This document shows positions 47,001 to 55,277 of a stretch of DNA of 64,000 nt, piece by piece. A program made the position numbers and the translations under genes. Below the pieces are notes generated by a model, which saw nothing but the letters and a program-made list of their open reading frames with translations, made no database searches and had not been told where the DNA came from. This DNA comes from Isoetes taiwanensis. Its lineage: Eukaryota > Streptophyta > Lycopodiopsida > Isoetales > Isoetaceae. The DNA lies in NCBI GenBank assembly GCA_021234155.1, contig JAJEKV010000201.1:122001-186000 (forward strand). The letters run 5' to 3'. Position 1 is the stretch's first letter; each line of letters opens with the position of its first letter.

Positions 47001-47273
47001 CGGTACCATAAAATACGTACGGTACGTACGGTACCGAAAAAAAATTTATTTTTTTTATTTTTTTTTGAAAAATACTTGTACCGGTACCTATAAAGTGCAC
47101 GCACTGCACTGCATCGTACTTATAAAGCACGATGCACGCCGCCGACGTAAAACAACAAACCAAAAATTTTTTTTTTCTTATTTGATGCACAAAATGAATA
47201 AGTACGTACAGTACGTATGGGTACGGTACGTTAAGTATGGAAAACGTAACGTACGCGTACTTAACCTACACTG
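44053..47273. mobile_element. hAT-like insertion with 8-bp target duplication
   Basis: GTGCCAAA is present at 44045-44052 and 47274-47281, immediately outside. The ends are TAGTGTAGTACCG (left) and CAGTGTAGGTTAAG (complement of right), sharing AGTGTAG. An 8-bp duplication and short ends of this type are hAT hallmarks. Both ends are followed by GTAC/CGTACG-rich sequence. No transposase is recognisable; frames at 44467-44676 and 44970-45245 match nothing I know. Inside lies a second copy of the flanking gene exons (46017-46847) followed by a second left-end-like segment, so the present 3.2 kb is composite. Confidence 0.75.
46017..46948 (+). pseudogene. Duplicate of DGQHS gene exons
   Basis: Bases 46017-46845 repeat 43215-44043 with only a handful of differences (one changes Asn to Ser in IVNNMIE). 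It includes the long exon, an intron with two GC palindromes and the next exon. Here the acceptor is intact (TTTTGCAG at 46725-46732), unlike the first copy. After the exon the two copies diverge abruptly with many small indels for about 100 nt; this copy stays open to a TAA at 46947-46949 (RDRDVIQRRMCNVMRKTG). The 5' junction is at about 46015, in unrelated AT-rich sequence. It lacks the first exon, so it is not an independent gene. Confidence 0.85.
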
Positions 47274-47281
47274 GTGCCAAA

Positions 47282-47700
47282 CCATAATACTGGGACAAGA
47301 GTAAGGGCACCGGATCAAAGAAGAAAAAAAGGGGATGCACAAAGCCGGCTCGAAAGATCAAATCGGTGCCAAAGGATGCCCGCAAGATTGTTTTTTCTTC
47401 TGACCAGGTATGGGAAAAGTGGAACGAATTTTGGGATGCCTATAAGGAAAAGAAGTTGCCAGATTTGTATGGCAGGTTTCCTCCGCAAGATACGTCTATT
47501 TTTGATATAGGTATCACGTAGATGAGAAAGGCACAAGGATTGGATGATGCAGAATTAATCTGCCTTAGAGAGGTGCATCGAAAAAGGAAGTTGTCTACAA
47601 GAAAACGTCTGCAAAAAAGCACTTGACATCTTTCAAGATGCATGCGAATCGCTAAAAATATGAAAGTCTTGAAAAAGGTCAAGTAGCTTAAGAACTACAA
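47282..47700 (+). pseudogene. DGQHS gene, middle exons, decayed
   Basis: Directly after the hAT-like element the coding resumes in pieces: GSKKKKRGCTKPARKIKS, DARKIVFSSDQVWEKWNEF, KLPDLYGRFPPQDTSIF, then a TAG at 47519-47521, QGLDDAELICLREVHRKRK and further stops to about 47690. The charged helical character and continuity with the next ORF suggest one long ancestral protein. It has at least three stop codons. Confidence 0.5.
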
Positions 47701-47718
47701 AGGCTTACATGAGACTTC

Positions 47719-48531
47719 ATGTTATCAGAGATAGGCTTAATGCAAAAGTACAACGTATCTAATGATGACATTAAGAAATATGTGTTTTGGTCAAAAGATT
47801 TTGTGAAGCAGCAAAAGGCGAAGAATGTGGCAACTCTAAAGGGGATTCACACGAAAGTGGCGTCTGACCTAAAAAGAAAAGTTGCTTTGGTGAAACAGAC
47901 GCCAGAAGAGGAGTCTCCTTTTTTCTATAAGGTGTCCATTGGTTATAAGTGTGCCATACCAGACGTGGGTGATGGGCCAACCGACATCACTCTATTTGTT
48001 CTTGATAGCCGTGGCACGAGATGGACACAAGATGATTACAGCACCTTCTTCAACACATGCGGTGGTTTTACGACTGAGATGCATTATACTATCGTGACAG
48101 TTTGCCACTCCGACATGTCCTACGCATATGCACTATCTGCTGCAAATGATCTCGAATGCATTAAAGTGATGAAGCAAGCAGTAATGATAGATGAAAACAA
48201 AGATAATGAGTTCAGTACCGAAAGTAAGATCTCACATGTGCTAGTCCTTATGATAGCCATTATGGATGATAAAGAATATGAAAGACTCAAGGGGAAACCA
48301 GAAGGTGAGAAGATTGCTTGGCAGTGCTATCGGCTAGATGAACCCCTAGTGAAGAATGTTTTTTATGTCGAATCCAATGCTGAAGACAAAGGGAAAGGGA
48401 TTGCAGATGTGGATGTGGACCTTATAGAGGACGAAGAAGAGGAAGAGGAAGAAGAAAACTGGTCGACCACGGCCCTTAATTCACCAATCAAGTATGAGCT
48501 CCCCGATGGTGCACAAGGGGAGGCTGAATAA
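47719..48531 (+). CDS. 270-aa protein with acidic tail (C-terminal part of the DGQHS gene?)
   Basis: Longest undamaged frame of the cluster. The listed start is an ATA-free guess: no clear initiator, so it is likely an exon continuing from upstream. It begins IGLMQKYNVSNDDIKKYVFW, has a Lys-rich segment (KRKVALVKQ), a globular middle (TRWTQDDYSTFFNTCGGF, MHYTIVTVCHSDMSYAYAL) and an acidic run (EDEEEEEEEEN) with a short end, stop at 48529-48531. No family recognised; the middle part (a beta-strand followed by SDMSY) could be a nucleotide- or cofactor-binding fold, but that is speculation. It lies 1.2 kb after the last part of the DGQHS frame and 0.14 kb before the next ORF. Confidence 0.5.
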   Translation: MLSEIGLMQKYNVSNDDIKKYVFWSKDFVKQQKAKNVATLKGIHTKVASDLKRKVALVKQTPEEESPFFYKVSIGYKCAIPDVGDGPTDITLFVLDSRGTRWTQDDYSTFFNTCGGFTTEMHYTIVTVCHSDMSYAYALSAANDLECIKVMKQAVMIDENKDNEFSTESKISHVLVLMIAIMDDKEYERLKGKPEGEKIAWQCYRLDEPLVKNVFYVESNAEDKGKGIADVDVDLIEDEEEEEEEENWSTTALNSPIKYELPDGAQGEAE

Positions 48532-48599
48532 GTACGGGTTTTCTTTGGCCCTTTCGAAGTTTTCTCGATTGAAGCCTTCGCGCCTTTTTAGAGTCAACG

Positions 48600-48974
48600 T
48601 GTTGGGAGTCTCATGTTGGAGGTTATGTCAGTCGGGAAGCTCTGAAGCTAGCTAGGAAATGCCAAAGTGTGGTCTCTGATAGTCAAGCGAAGGACTTCCT
48701 TGATATTTTTTTCGAGAAAGTGCTCGAGGTGGCACCTAGGGGTCCGATAGGTAGTGCAAGAAATAAAGCTTCTACCTCTAAGGCCGAATTACCTCCAGAT
48801 CTGGCTAAAGAATGGGAGAACATGAGAAAGCAGATGGATCAGATAAAGATGAATTTCGACAACCAGCCGGCTAACTATGCGGCCGAGATCATCCCTATAC
48901 TTCCAATCACATATGAAAATCCGACGGAAGGGAATGTAGAGAACGCAAACCAAAAAAGACAAAATCCAAGATGA
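48600..48974 (+). CDS. Hypothetical ORF between the 270-aa ORF and the HAD gene
   Basis: An open frame from about 48609 to 48974 (WESHVGGYVSREALKLARKC, SQAKDFLDIFFEKVLEV, LAKEWENMRKQMDQIKMNF). It has no ATG at its left edge (GTG at 48669 is only an alternative codon), so it is more likely an exon of the same transcript. A G-rich turn followed by a helix and VVSD could be the end of a Rossmann-type fold; unproven. The C-terminal part is predicted to be helical, perhaps coiled coil. Confidence 0.4.
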   Translation, partial: CWESHVGGYVSREALKLARKCQSVVSDSQAKDFLDIFFEKVLEVAPRGPIGSARNKASTSKAELPPDLAKEWENMRKQMDQIKMNFDNQPANYAAEIIPILPITYENPTEGNVENANQKRQNPR

Positions 48975-49175
48975 TACAAATTGGAATCGGAAAGCTCTAG
49001 TCGTTAGCATAAAGAGTAATGAAGTATCAACCATAGTTCAAACACTAAGTGATGTGGTTGACACTTCGGCGATCAAGACAACCGAGAGTAAGCTCATCAT
49101 TGCGAGGTTGAACAGAACCGTAGAAGGTATGTTCTTCAAAGAATGAAAATCGCGCCAGCGCGATTTCAATTTTCT

Positions 49176-49826
49176 TTTCCTTGTCTCACAAGTGTCTCCT
49201 TTCTTTATTACGTGAGACCTAAACCAGTTTCCTCCAAAATTCGGGTGTTCGATTTGAATGGAGTGCTCTGCAAAACGTTACCTAAAGCACAATTCGACCT
49301 ATCATGGTATGCACAGAAACCATTTGAGACACGTACGAAATGGGTATATCCGCGGCCGTATCTGAAGGAGATGTTAGACCAAGCTTTCACTTTATTTCGT
49401 TGTGCAATTTGGTCATCGATGGAGAATAGAAATATACAGGAAGTTTTGAGAGTAGTTCCTGAATTACATAGAGATTGGGCATCTGTTTGGAATCAGAGCA
49501 AATGTAAGTCATTTAAAAACCCGAACGATCCGTCAGGTAAAAATATATTTGTGAAATGCTTGAGCGACATGATGGATGACTTGGGCGTTCAAGAGAAGGA
49601 AGACATCATTATAGTTGATGATGATGCTTTGAAGTGTTGCTTCAATCAGTCACATTCACTAAATCCACCATCCTATCATCCTGATATGGTTACCACAGAT
49701 GATTTTCTGCTAAGCTTCATTGGTGTCATGCAGCTTCAGGGAAAATGGTACAAGAGATACAAACACTATACCCGCAACTTGATCGGACAGAGGAAATTGA
49801 CAGGGACCTTGAGAAAATCGTTCTAG
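49176..49826 (+). CDS. FCP1/NIF-like HAD phosphatase homologue with altered motif
   Basis: Resembles NLI-interacting-factor/FCP1-type HAD phosphatases, which remove phosphate from proteins such as the RNA polymerase II tail. Motif I reads FDLNGVLC instead of DxDx(T/V): the nucleophile Asp is present, but the second Asp is Asn, which should impair catalysis. Next come YPRPYLKEML, a FRCAIWSSM segment (motif II position), WNQSKCKSF, KCLSDMMDDLG (Lys of motif III) and IIVDDDALKC (acidic motif IV). About 200 residues, the usual size of the domain. The open frame reaches back to an ATG at 49143, but that start lies inside a GC palindrome that elsewhere is non-coding, so the true exon probably begins later. 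Stop at 49824-49826. The frame is undamaged. Confidence 0.72.
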   Translation, partial: FPCLTSVSFLYYVRPKPVSSKIRVFDLNGVLCKTLPKAQFDLSWYAQKPFETRTKWVYPRPYLKEMLDQAFTLFRCAIWSSMENRNIQEVLRVVPELHRDWASVWNQSKCKSFKNPNDPSGKNIFVKCLSDMMDDLGVQEKEDIIIVDDDALKCCFNQSHSLNPPSYHPDMVTTDDFLLSFIGVMQLQGKWYKRYKHYTRNLIGQRKLTGTLRKSF

Positions 49827-50944
49827 AAAGGGAACTCTTTTGATATATATGTATACCGGAAATACACTTTCCATAAATGTTTTGAATATGCAATATACTT
49901 TACACGAAAGGTTTTGAATATCCTATATTATAATGTTATGCGGTGTTGAATCACGCCCTAAATCGGGCGGCTATGATTGACTTACCAGATCGGACGGTCA
50001 GCACTCAAAAAAACCTTTCTTCCTTATCGGAGGGCAAAGCCCTTTCTTCCTTATTGGAGGGCAAAGCCGTCACGCCATGGCATGGCGAACAGCAATCAAT
50101 CGGATCCTTCTTAGTCTTCGATCCATAGTTATGGCATGCGGCACCGCCTTGGAGGAGTGGAGCATATATTCGACTAAACCTCTGTCTCTTTCAGCTGGAT
50201 CTGAAGTGTCGTCCTTTCTGAAGTAAGCTAAGCTTTATCTTTTTTTTTCTTCATTTGTTTTCTATTCCATCTAATATCTTCTTATGCAGAAAAACTTCTG
50301 AGTTGTTGCTTGCATCCAAGAAACTCGAGTTTACAGAAGATGAGTGGCCTGCAAAAGAACTGAGATGGCCTGGTATGACCTTTACCAAAAATATGACGGT
50401 CTGGTAGTCATGGGTCGATACTGGAAATAGGGCTCTCCTGATAGTTTGGATCTAGAGGCTATGGATCTAAAAGCAAATCTGGATGCTAGAGTGCCGATTT
50501 TCTAAAGCCACGATTTGGTTAGGCTGCATTCAGTGTGGTGCGTTTAGACATGAGATATATGGGGAAAAGATTATAATAGAACGCTGCATTGCAGAGTCTG
50601 GAAATCTCTTTTGCATGAGCGACTGGCAAGGTTTGTTACTGCTCTCTCTCCGTTCAGAACCTTTAGAGCTTGTAGAAAGAAAATGACAGTTAAGTGTAGA
50701 CATTTGTTGAATATGAATTGAGCAACGATGTATCTGCACCGAACTTAGACTCTTAGCAGATTTTTCAAAACTCATTCCATCGTGAGCATTTTTGTACTTA
50801 TTGCAAAATCCGCATTGGAGAAGAAACTCATTAAAAAGAAAAGACCTTAAAGAGTTAATGGTTCATTTTGATGTAAGAGGCGTTTTAACTCTTTGGCAAT
50901 TTACAGTGTTTTCATCATCTGACATACTTTAGCTCATTTTGTAG

Positions 50945-52065
50945 ATAGATGTGCAAAACCCTTGCGTTATTATGTCTCAGGACAAGAGTCTGAAGCTTTT
51001 TAACACAGGCTCTGATAAGGAAAAGTTCGAGGTAGTACTGCATTTAGGAAATATTTAGAATGTGTGTTTTATAACTTTATTTTCATTTCTTATGTGTTAA
51101 CATCCAGCGTTGGGGCAAAGGGGTGGTACATTGCAGTCATTGTAACACAAACTTCCCTCTTCCATCTCTAACATGATCTATGTTGCTTGCAGTTCTTTTA
51201 TACGGCAACCTTATTGCCACAAGAAAACAACCTCCGTTGTATTCTATCTTATGGTAAAGTTAAGAAACAACTGCAAAGAAAGAGATTTACCATGGACCAG
51301 GTCGCTGCAAAAATAAATGTGCGCTGTGGAATACTCATCTGCATTTCAATATTATTGTAATTGGCTGCTACTTAGAGAAGTTATCTTTTCAGATTATAAA
51401 AGGAGCAATTCAGGATATAGAAACAAAGTTTAAACGGAATGCTGAGTATATTCGTCGACATCTTGCATGGAAGTATGCTGGTTTATACAGAATTTTGTAT
51501 CATTGACATGTGCTAAGCATTGTTAAAATTTGGTAACAGATTTAATGATTAGCATTGTTAAAAATTGGTAACAGATTCAATAACCAGTTAGCTAAAAAGG
51601 GTTTCATAGGCCACCTTCAGGTTGACTATGTTTCAAGAGAACTCTCATTACAAGTGAGTATTACATCCCTCTTTTTGGGTCAAGTGATTTCTTTTTATCT
51701 TTCGTTGCTGTCTGATGCAGGTGCAAATGCCTCAAGAAAATTCAAGGATGTCTGTGAATGATACACGTGCCTTATCTGGTATCCCCAAGCGTAACTGTCA
51801 ATTTTAACTTTACCATTCCAAATAATGCTCACACTATTTAACTTTACAGGTGGGAATCGGTCATTCTCAACTCTAAGTTTTGCACTAGCATTGCATTCAA
51901 TGATTGAGTCACCTTTTCGTGCAATGGACGAGTTTGATGTTTTTATGGTATGATATTGAAAGATCAGCAATTATGTGGTACCTCTTTTGTTATCTACTAT
52001 CAACATTGTGTTTTGTAGGATGCAATAAGCCGGAAAATTTGCCTGGAAATGGTTGTAGAGGGCTA
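50945..52065 (+). pseudogene. SMC6: SMC6 gene fragment captured in a Helitron
   Basis: Pieces of the SMC6 ATPase, the SMC5/6 complex subunit for DNA repair. Exons: 50945-51031 (NPCVIMSQDKSLKLF, after the Walker A half), 51193-51300 (FFYTATLLPQENN, then a basic helix), 51393-51472 (FKRNAEYIRRHLAW), 51575-51653 (FNNQLAKKGFIGHLQVDY), 51721-51778 (VQMPQENSRMSVNDTRALSG), 51850-51947 ([15 protein letters not shown] and the Walker B segment DEFDVFM) and 52019-52055 (DAISRKICLE). All borders are GT/AG and phases agree. Most of the coiled coil and hinge are absent, joining N-head and C-head parts. The signature motif SGGERS is SGGNRS here. Homology stops near 52055, before the end of the protein; a stop follows at 52064. 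Nearly open, so it might be transcribed as a chimera, but it cannot be a working SMC6. Confidence 0.88.
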
Positions 52066-52485
52066 ATTGTGCCATACATGGCTCAAACAATGTTTTTCAG
52101 CCACCCATATGGTGCATTCCATCATAAGGGCAAGCACTTCTGCCATGTCAAAGCTCTGCCATATAATTGATACTTGGGCAATGTTTTGCCATAATCTGCC
52201 AGATTCAGCTTGAAAATTTGTCATATTTTGCCAGAATAAGCTTGAAATATTTGCAAACGTTATAACTGTAGCGGCACATCTTCAGCATAAACAAAAGGCA
52301 CCTGAAACCTCAGACTTGAGCGCCAAATGCCAAAAACAACTAGGCAGCAGCCGAGGAAGAAATATGTTTCAGCCAACAAACATAGATGAAGGGGAGCAAA
52401 ATAGTCTCGGAGAATCGATCAGAGCAAAAGTCAAATGAAATACTTAAACTAAATAGCTGATTCAAAGGCAGGTTCAGAGTACCAG

Positions 52486-52650
52486 CTTATTGTATTGCAA
52501 TCTATCTCATGTACTTGAGATTTGCACCATTATTTTTAGGAATATTGTAGAAGTTAACAAATAGCCAACTTATTGTATTGCAACCTATCCCATGTACTTG
52601 AGATTTGCACCATTATTGTTAGCAACATTCTCTACAATTTTAACATTACC
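52486..52650. repeat. 83-bp tandem duplication
   Basis: Units start at 52486 and 52569 (CTTATTGTATTGCAAYCTAT). Confidence 0.9.
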
Positions 52651-52903
52651 ATCGACCAGAATATTACTTGGTGCAAAAGCTCCTTTACTTTTTCAAACAT
52701 TAATAGCAACCAGTGCAGTAACAAAAAAGATAATGTTGTCATGCAAAAAAATGTCTTAGGCTTTCTTCACTTTTAATTAGCAAACATATCATTCATAGCC
52801 CTAGCTCTTATACTGTACTATGCCTCAGCTCTGCAATGTGTACTTTTGTAGATATGAACAACATAAATTCAAATATGGAAACAACCTCAACAATTATTCC
52901 TAC

Positions 52904-52982
52904 ATGCTCCCAAGATGATCCAAGGGCCCAGAAGTTTCTCTATGCTCCCAAGATGATCCAAGGGCCCAGAAGTTTCTTTATG
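52904..52982. repeat. 38-bp tandem duplication
   Basis: ATGCTCCCAAGATGATCCAA and the following 18 bp occur at 52904 and 52942, almost identical. Confidence 0.93.
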
Positions 52983-53023
52983 CAAACGTACAATTTTTCA
53001 GCATTTACAGATTTTCAAATTAT

Positions 53024-53051
53024 GCCCAGCAACGCTGGGCACCATTACTAG
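53024..53051 (+). other. Helitron 3' terminus
   Basis: Hairpin 53024-53040 and CTAG 53048-53051, then T. Confidence 0.92.
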
Positions 53052-53236
53052 TATATTATGTTCTTGTAGCAGCATTATTGGTACTATGTACATATTGTAT
53101 TATTAGATTATGTGTATGGTTTGCTATACTTGCAATAATTTGTATGTATATACCGTCAATAATTCAGGTGTGTATAAATAGATATGCATGAAATTGCCAA
53201 ACGATCGGCTTCGGCCTCCGCCTGCTTCTTGTTATT

Positions 53237-53462
53237 ATGGCACATTCTATTACCTGCAAGATGACCCATGAGGACCTCTGCAGGTGCCGCCAGCTAGAAA
53301 TAGAACTTGAGGACTGGTTGAATCCCGTCCGCTTCTATGAATCCCGTCCGCTTCTATCCTGATCCCTTTGATGTTGTAATCCATCTTCAATGGAATCCAG
53401 AGCATGCTTTGTTCATGATGGAGAGGATCTCAGGAGCGCCTGTCGATGATGAATCGGATTAG
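53237..53462 (+). pseudogene. Small cluster ORF broken by a 19-bp duplication
   Basis: ATG at 53237 opens MAHSITCKMTHEDLCRCRQL and continues to NPVRFY. There GAATCCCGTCCGCTTCTAT is present twice in tandem (53320-53338 and 53339-53357), which shifts the frame. After the second copy the other frame runs PDPFDVVIHLQWNPEHALF to a TAG at 53460-53462. Counting one copy only, the product would be about 68 residues. No homology known. A GC palindrome (53512-53524) follows, which assigns it to the same cluster as the 123-aa ORF; both are short, with Trp and acidic residues. Confidence 0.6.
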
Positions 53463-53930
53463 TTTTTTTAGTTTATATTCTATTATAATGCTATATTTAT
53501 GCCAACGAAATCGCGCCACGCGCGATTTGAACCACGCAAATCTAAGTTTTGTAGCAACTTGCTTGCCGTTATTTATTTGTAAAGCACTAAAATTTCAATC
53601 TATAGATTTCGTTGTCGTCTGTGATGGTACGAAATAATAAGCAATTTCCTACTTTCTATATTGCCAACATTCTGTCATAATATGGGTGATTTGCATCGAA
53701 TATTTGAATGCCTTTCCATTTCAACACAAAATGCATCTTCCTAGCCCGAAAATAAACTCAGTGCAAAAGTGTGGTTAATTCAATATAATGGTCAATAAAA
53801 GGCTTATACGGCGCGATTTTGGAATAGACATAATCCCAATTTAATTGAATGATGGTTCAATGTGCATATGCTCTTTTTTGGAACTAGAGGCGAAAACAAA
53901 GAACGCAAAGAGCCCAACGATAAAGGTCTG

Positions 53931-53970
53931 TCTCTTACTAAGGATGATAATCTCTTACTAAGGATGATAA
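53931..53970. repeat. 20-bp tandem duplication
   Basis: TCTCTTACTAAGGATGATAA occurs twice, identical. Confidence 0.95.
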
Positions 53971-54544
53971 TCTGGAATGAGTGTATGATAGAAAGTGTAG
54001 CAAACTTAAATTGTTGGATTTATTTTGTCAAACGTACACTAAATGCAAAATGATGTTCCATTTGAATTTAAAGTAATGTTTTTTATTTTGTCAAAAATTT
54101 TTTTTTTGAAAGATCAAGTTAACTAATATTAATACAGAGAAAGTACAAGACAAGCGATGCTAGGATACTCCTGCCCACACTGGAGCGAGAACCCACACGG
54201 CATGTATACCTACCTACGACTCATGACACAAACCTGCCAATACTGTCTACAATGTGGAGGGTCCTTTCCCAGACCGCTCCCTTGAACTGCTCTTTCCGAG
54301 GGGACGCCAGATAAGAGAGATATAATTTGTACCTCAACTGTTGGATCAAAACCCCAGGCTGCACCTCCTCATTCCTAAACACCTTCATGCATCATCGCTT
54401 CCAAATGAGCCACAGCAACCAGGCTTTACACAAATGGAAGGCCAGACTGTGAAGCTGGGACCACCCGCTAGGGTACACCCCCAACAAAACCTCTTGACTG
54501 CAGAGCGAAATGTGAAAGAGGCACTAGACCCACTACCATGCCGG

Positions 54545-54814
54545 CTAGATGTCAGAGCAAAGAAATATACAATGCTCCAGGGTCTCTACAGAGGCACCAC
54601 ACATTGGGCACAGGTCGCTAATCAGCGGATTGATCATGTGAACCCACGTGTTCACCCTCAGGGAACGGTGCACTATCTGCCACAGCAACACCCGAATCTT
54701 TGGGGGCGAGATTGGGTTCCACACCCATCTCCAGATGTTGCCCCAGTCATCTCCCCGGCACTGAGACTCCACCCGTCCGGACGGAGGCGGCCATCCCCTG
54801 GTGCCGAAGCTCAT
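54545..54814 (-). pseudogene. LINE zf-RVT (zinc-binding) domain
   Basis: The zinc-binding domain found after RT in plant L1-type elements: WNPISPPKIRVLLWQIVHRS, then LCPMCGASVETLEHCIFLC with C-x2-C...H-C-x3-C-type residues. It ends soon after; the last part toward the A-tail has no homology I can see. Confidence 0.88.
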
Positions 54815-55277
54815 AGCAGGACTACGAAATTTGAGGAATCAAGTTTTGGGTGATACCTCCACACTCGTCCTGATGCCTACGGGGAGTTCAGTGGTAGAGC
54901 ATTAGCCACCCATGCCCAGATAGCGCAATCCCGGTCCTGAAGTCGAAATCTGCGGCGAAAAAGCTGCCAGGGTGCCAGCTGCCCATCGACATACCACTCC
55001 CCCACCGTCAAGACCCTCCGCTGCGTCCATCTGCGCAGAACTCGGGGATCGACGGATGCTGCGAGCACCAAAGGTGATGTACCTAGTCCAAGCGGGATCC
55101 ACCATGGCGATGCCTCTAACTGAATACAACCAGCCAGAAATTAATCGCGAGCGATTAGGCGGACTCGCTCCCGTGCTCGCGAAGCCCCTTCAGAAAAGGA
55201 GAGGCATGGGCATACGGCCTGATATCAGCGAATAACACCCACGGGAGCCGCGCAGGCACAGACGGCTTGGGGGAAAA

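Larger units (their letters stand above)
49921..53051 (+). mobile_element. Helitron carrying SMC6 exons (3.1 kb)
   Basis: 5' end TCCTATATTATAATGTTATG at 49921 after host A. The 3' end is hairpin GCCCAGCAACGCTGGGC (53024-53040), ACCATTA, CTAG (53048-53051) before host T. It matches the termini at 6036/10044 and 19014/23210. It contains spliced exons of SMC6 (50945-52065) and, before them, exon-like pieces of unknown origin (50130-50216; 50290-50374). Capture of introns along with exons is usual for Helitrons. No Rep/helicase. Confidence 0.87.
40255..53824. repeat. Dispersed GC palindrome CGCGCCAGGCGCG (about 13 copies)
   Basis: Core sites at 40261-40272, 40315-40327, 40370-40382, 40419-40431, 40931-40942, 40997-41008, 42517-42529, 43798-43810, 43851-43863, 46600-46612, 46653-46665, 49151-49162 and 53512-53524, with a half site at 53811. 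Each is a near-perfect inverted repeat (CGCGCC-A-GGCGCG or CGCGCCTGGCGCG), usually between AAAT/AAAC and ATTT/GTTT. All lie in intron-like or intergenic parts of one gene cluster. I noticed none elsewhere in the window. Function unknown: a protein-binding site or replication/transposition signal is possible. Confidence 0.9.

Noticed and set aside
40255-53824. GC palindromes as E2F sites (TTTSSCGC)
   Set aside because: The flanking bases (GCGCGATTT/GCGCGTTT) do not match the E2F consensus on either strand.
54341-55235. Plus-strand frames of 66-170 codons
   Set aside because: Antisense of the minus-strand LINE, which has clear homology.
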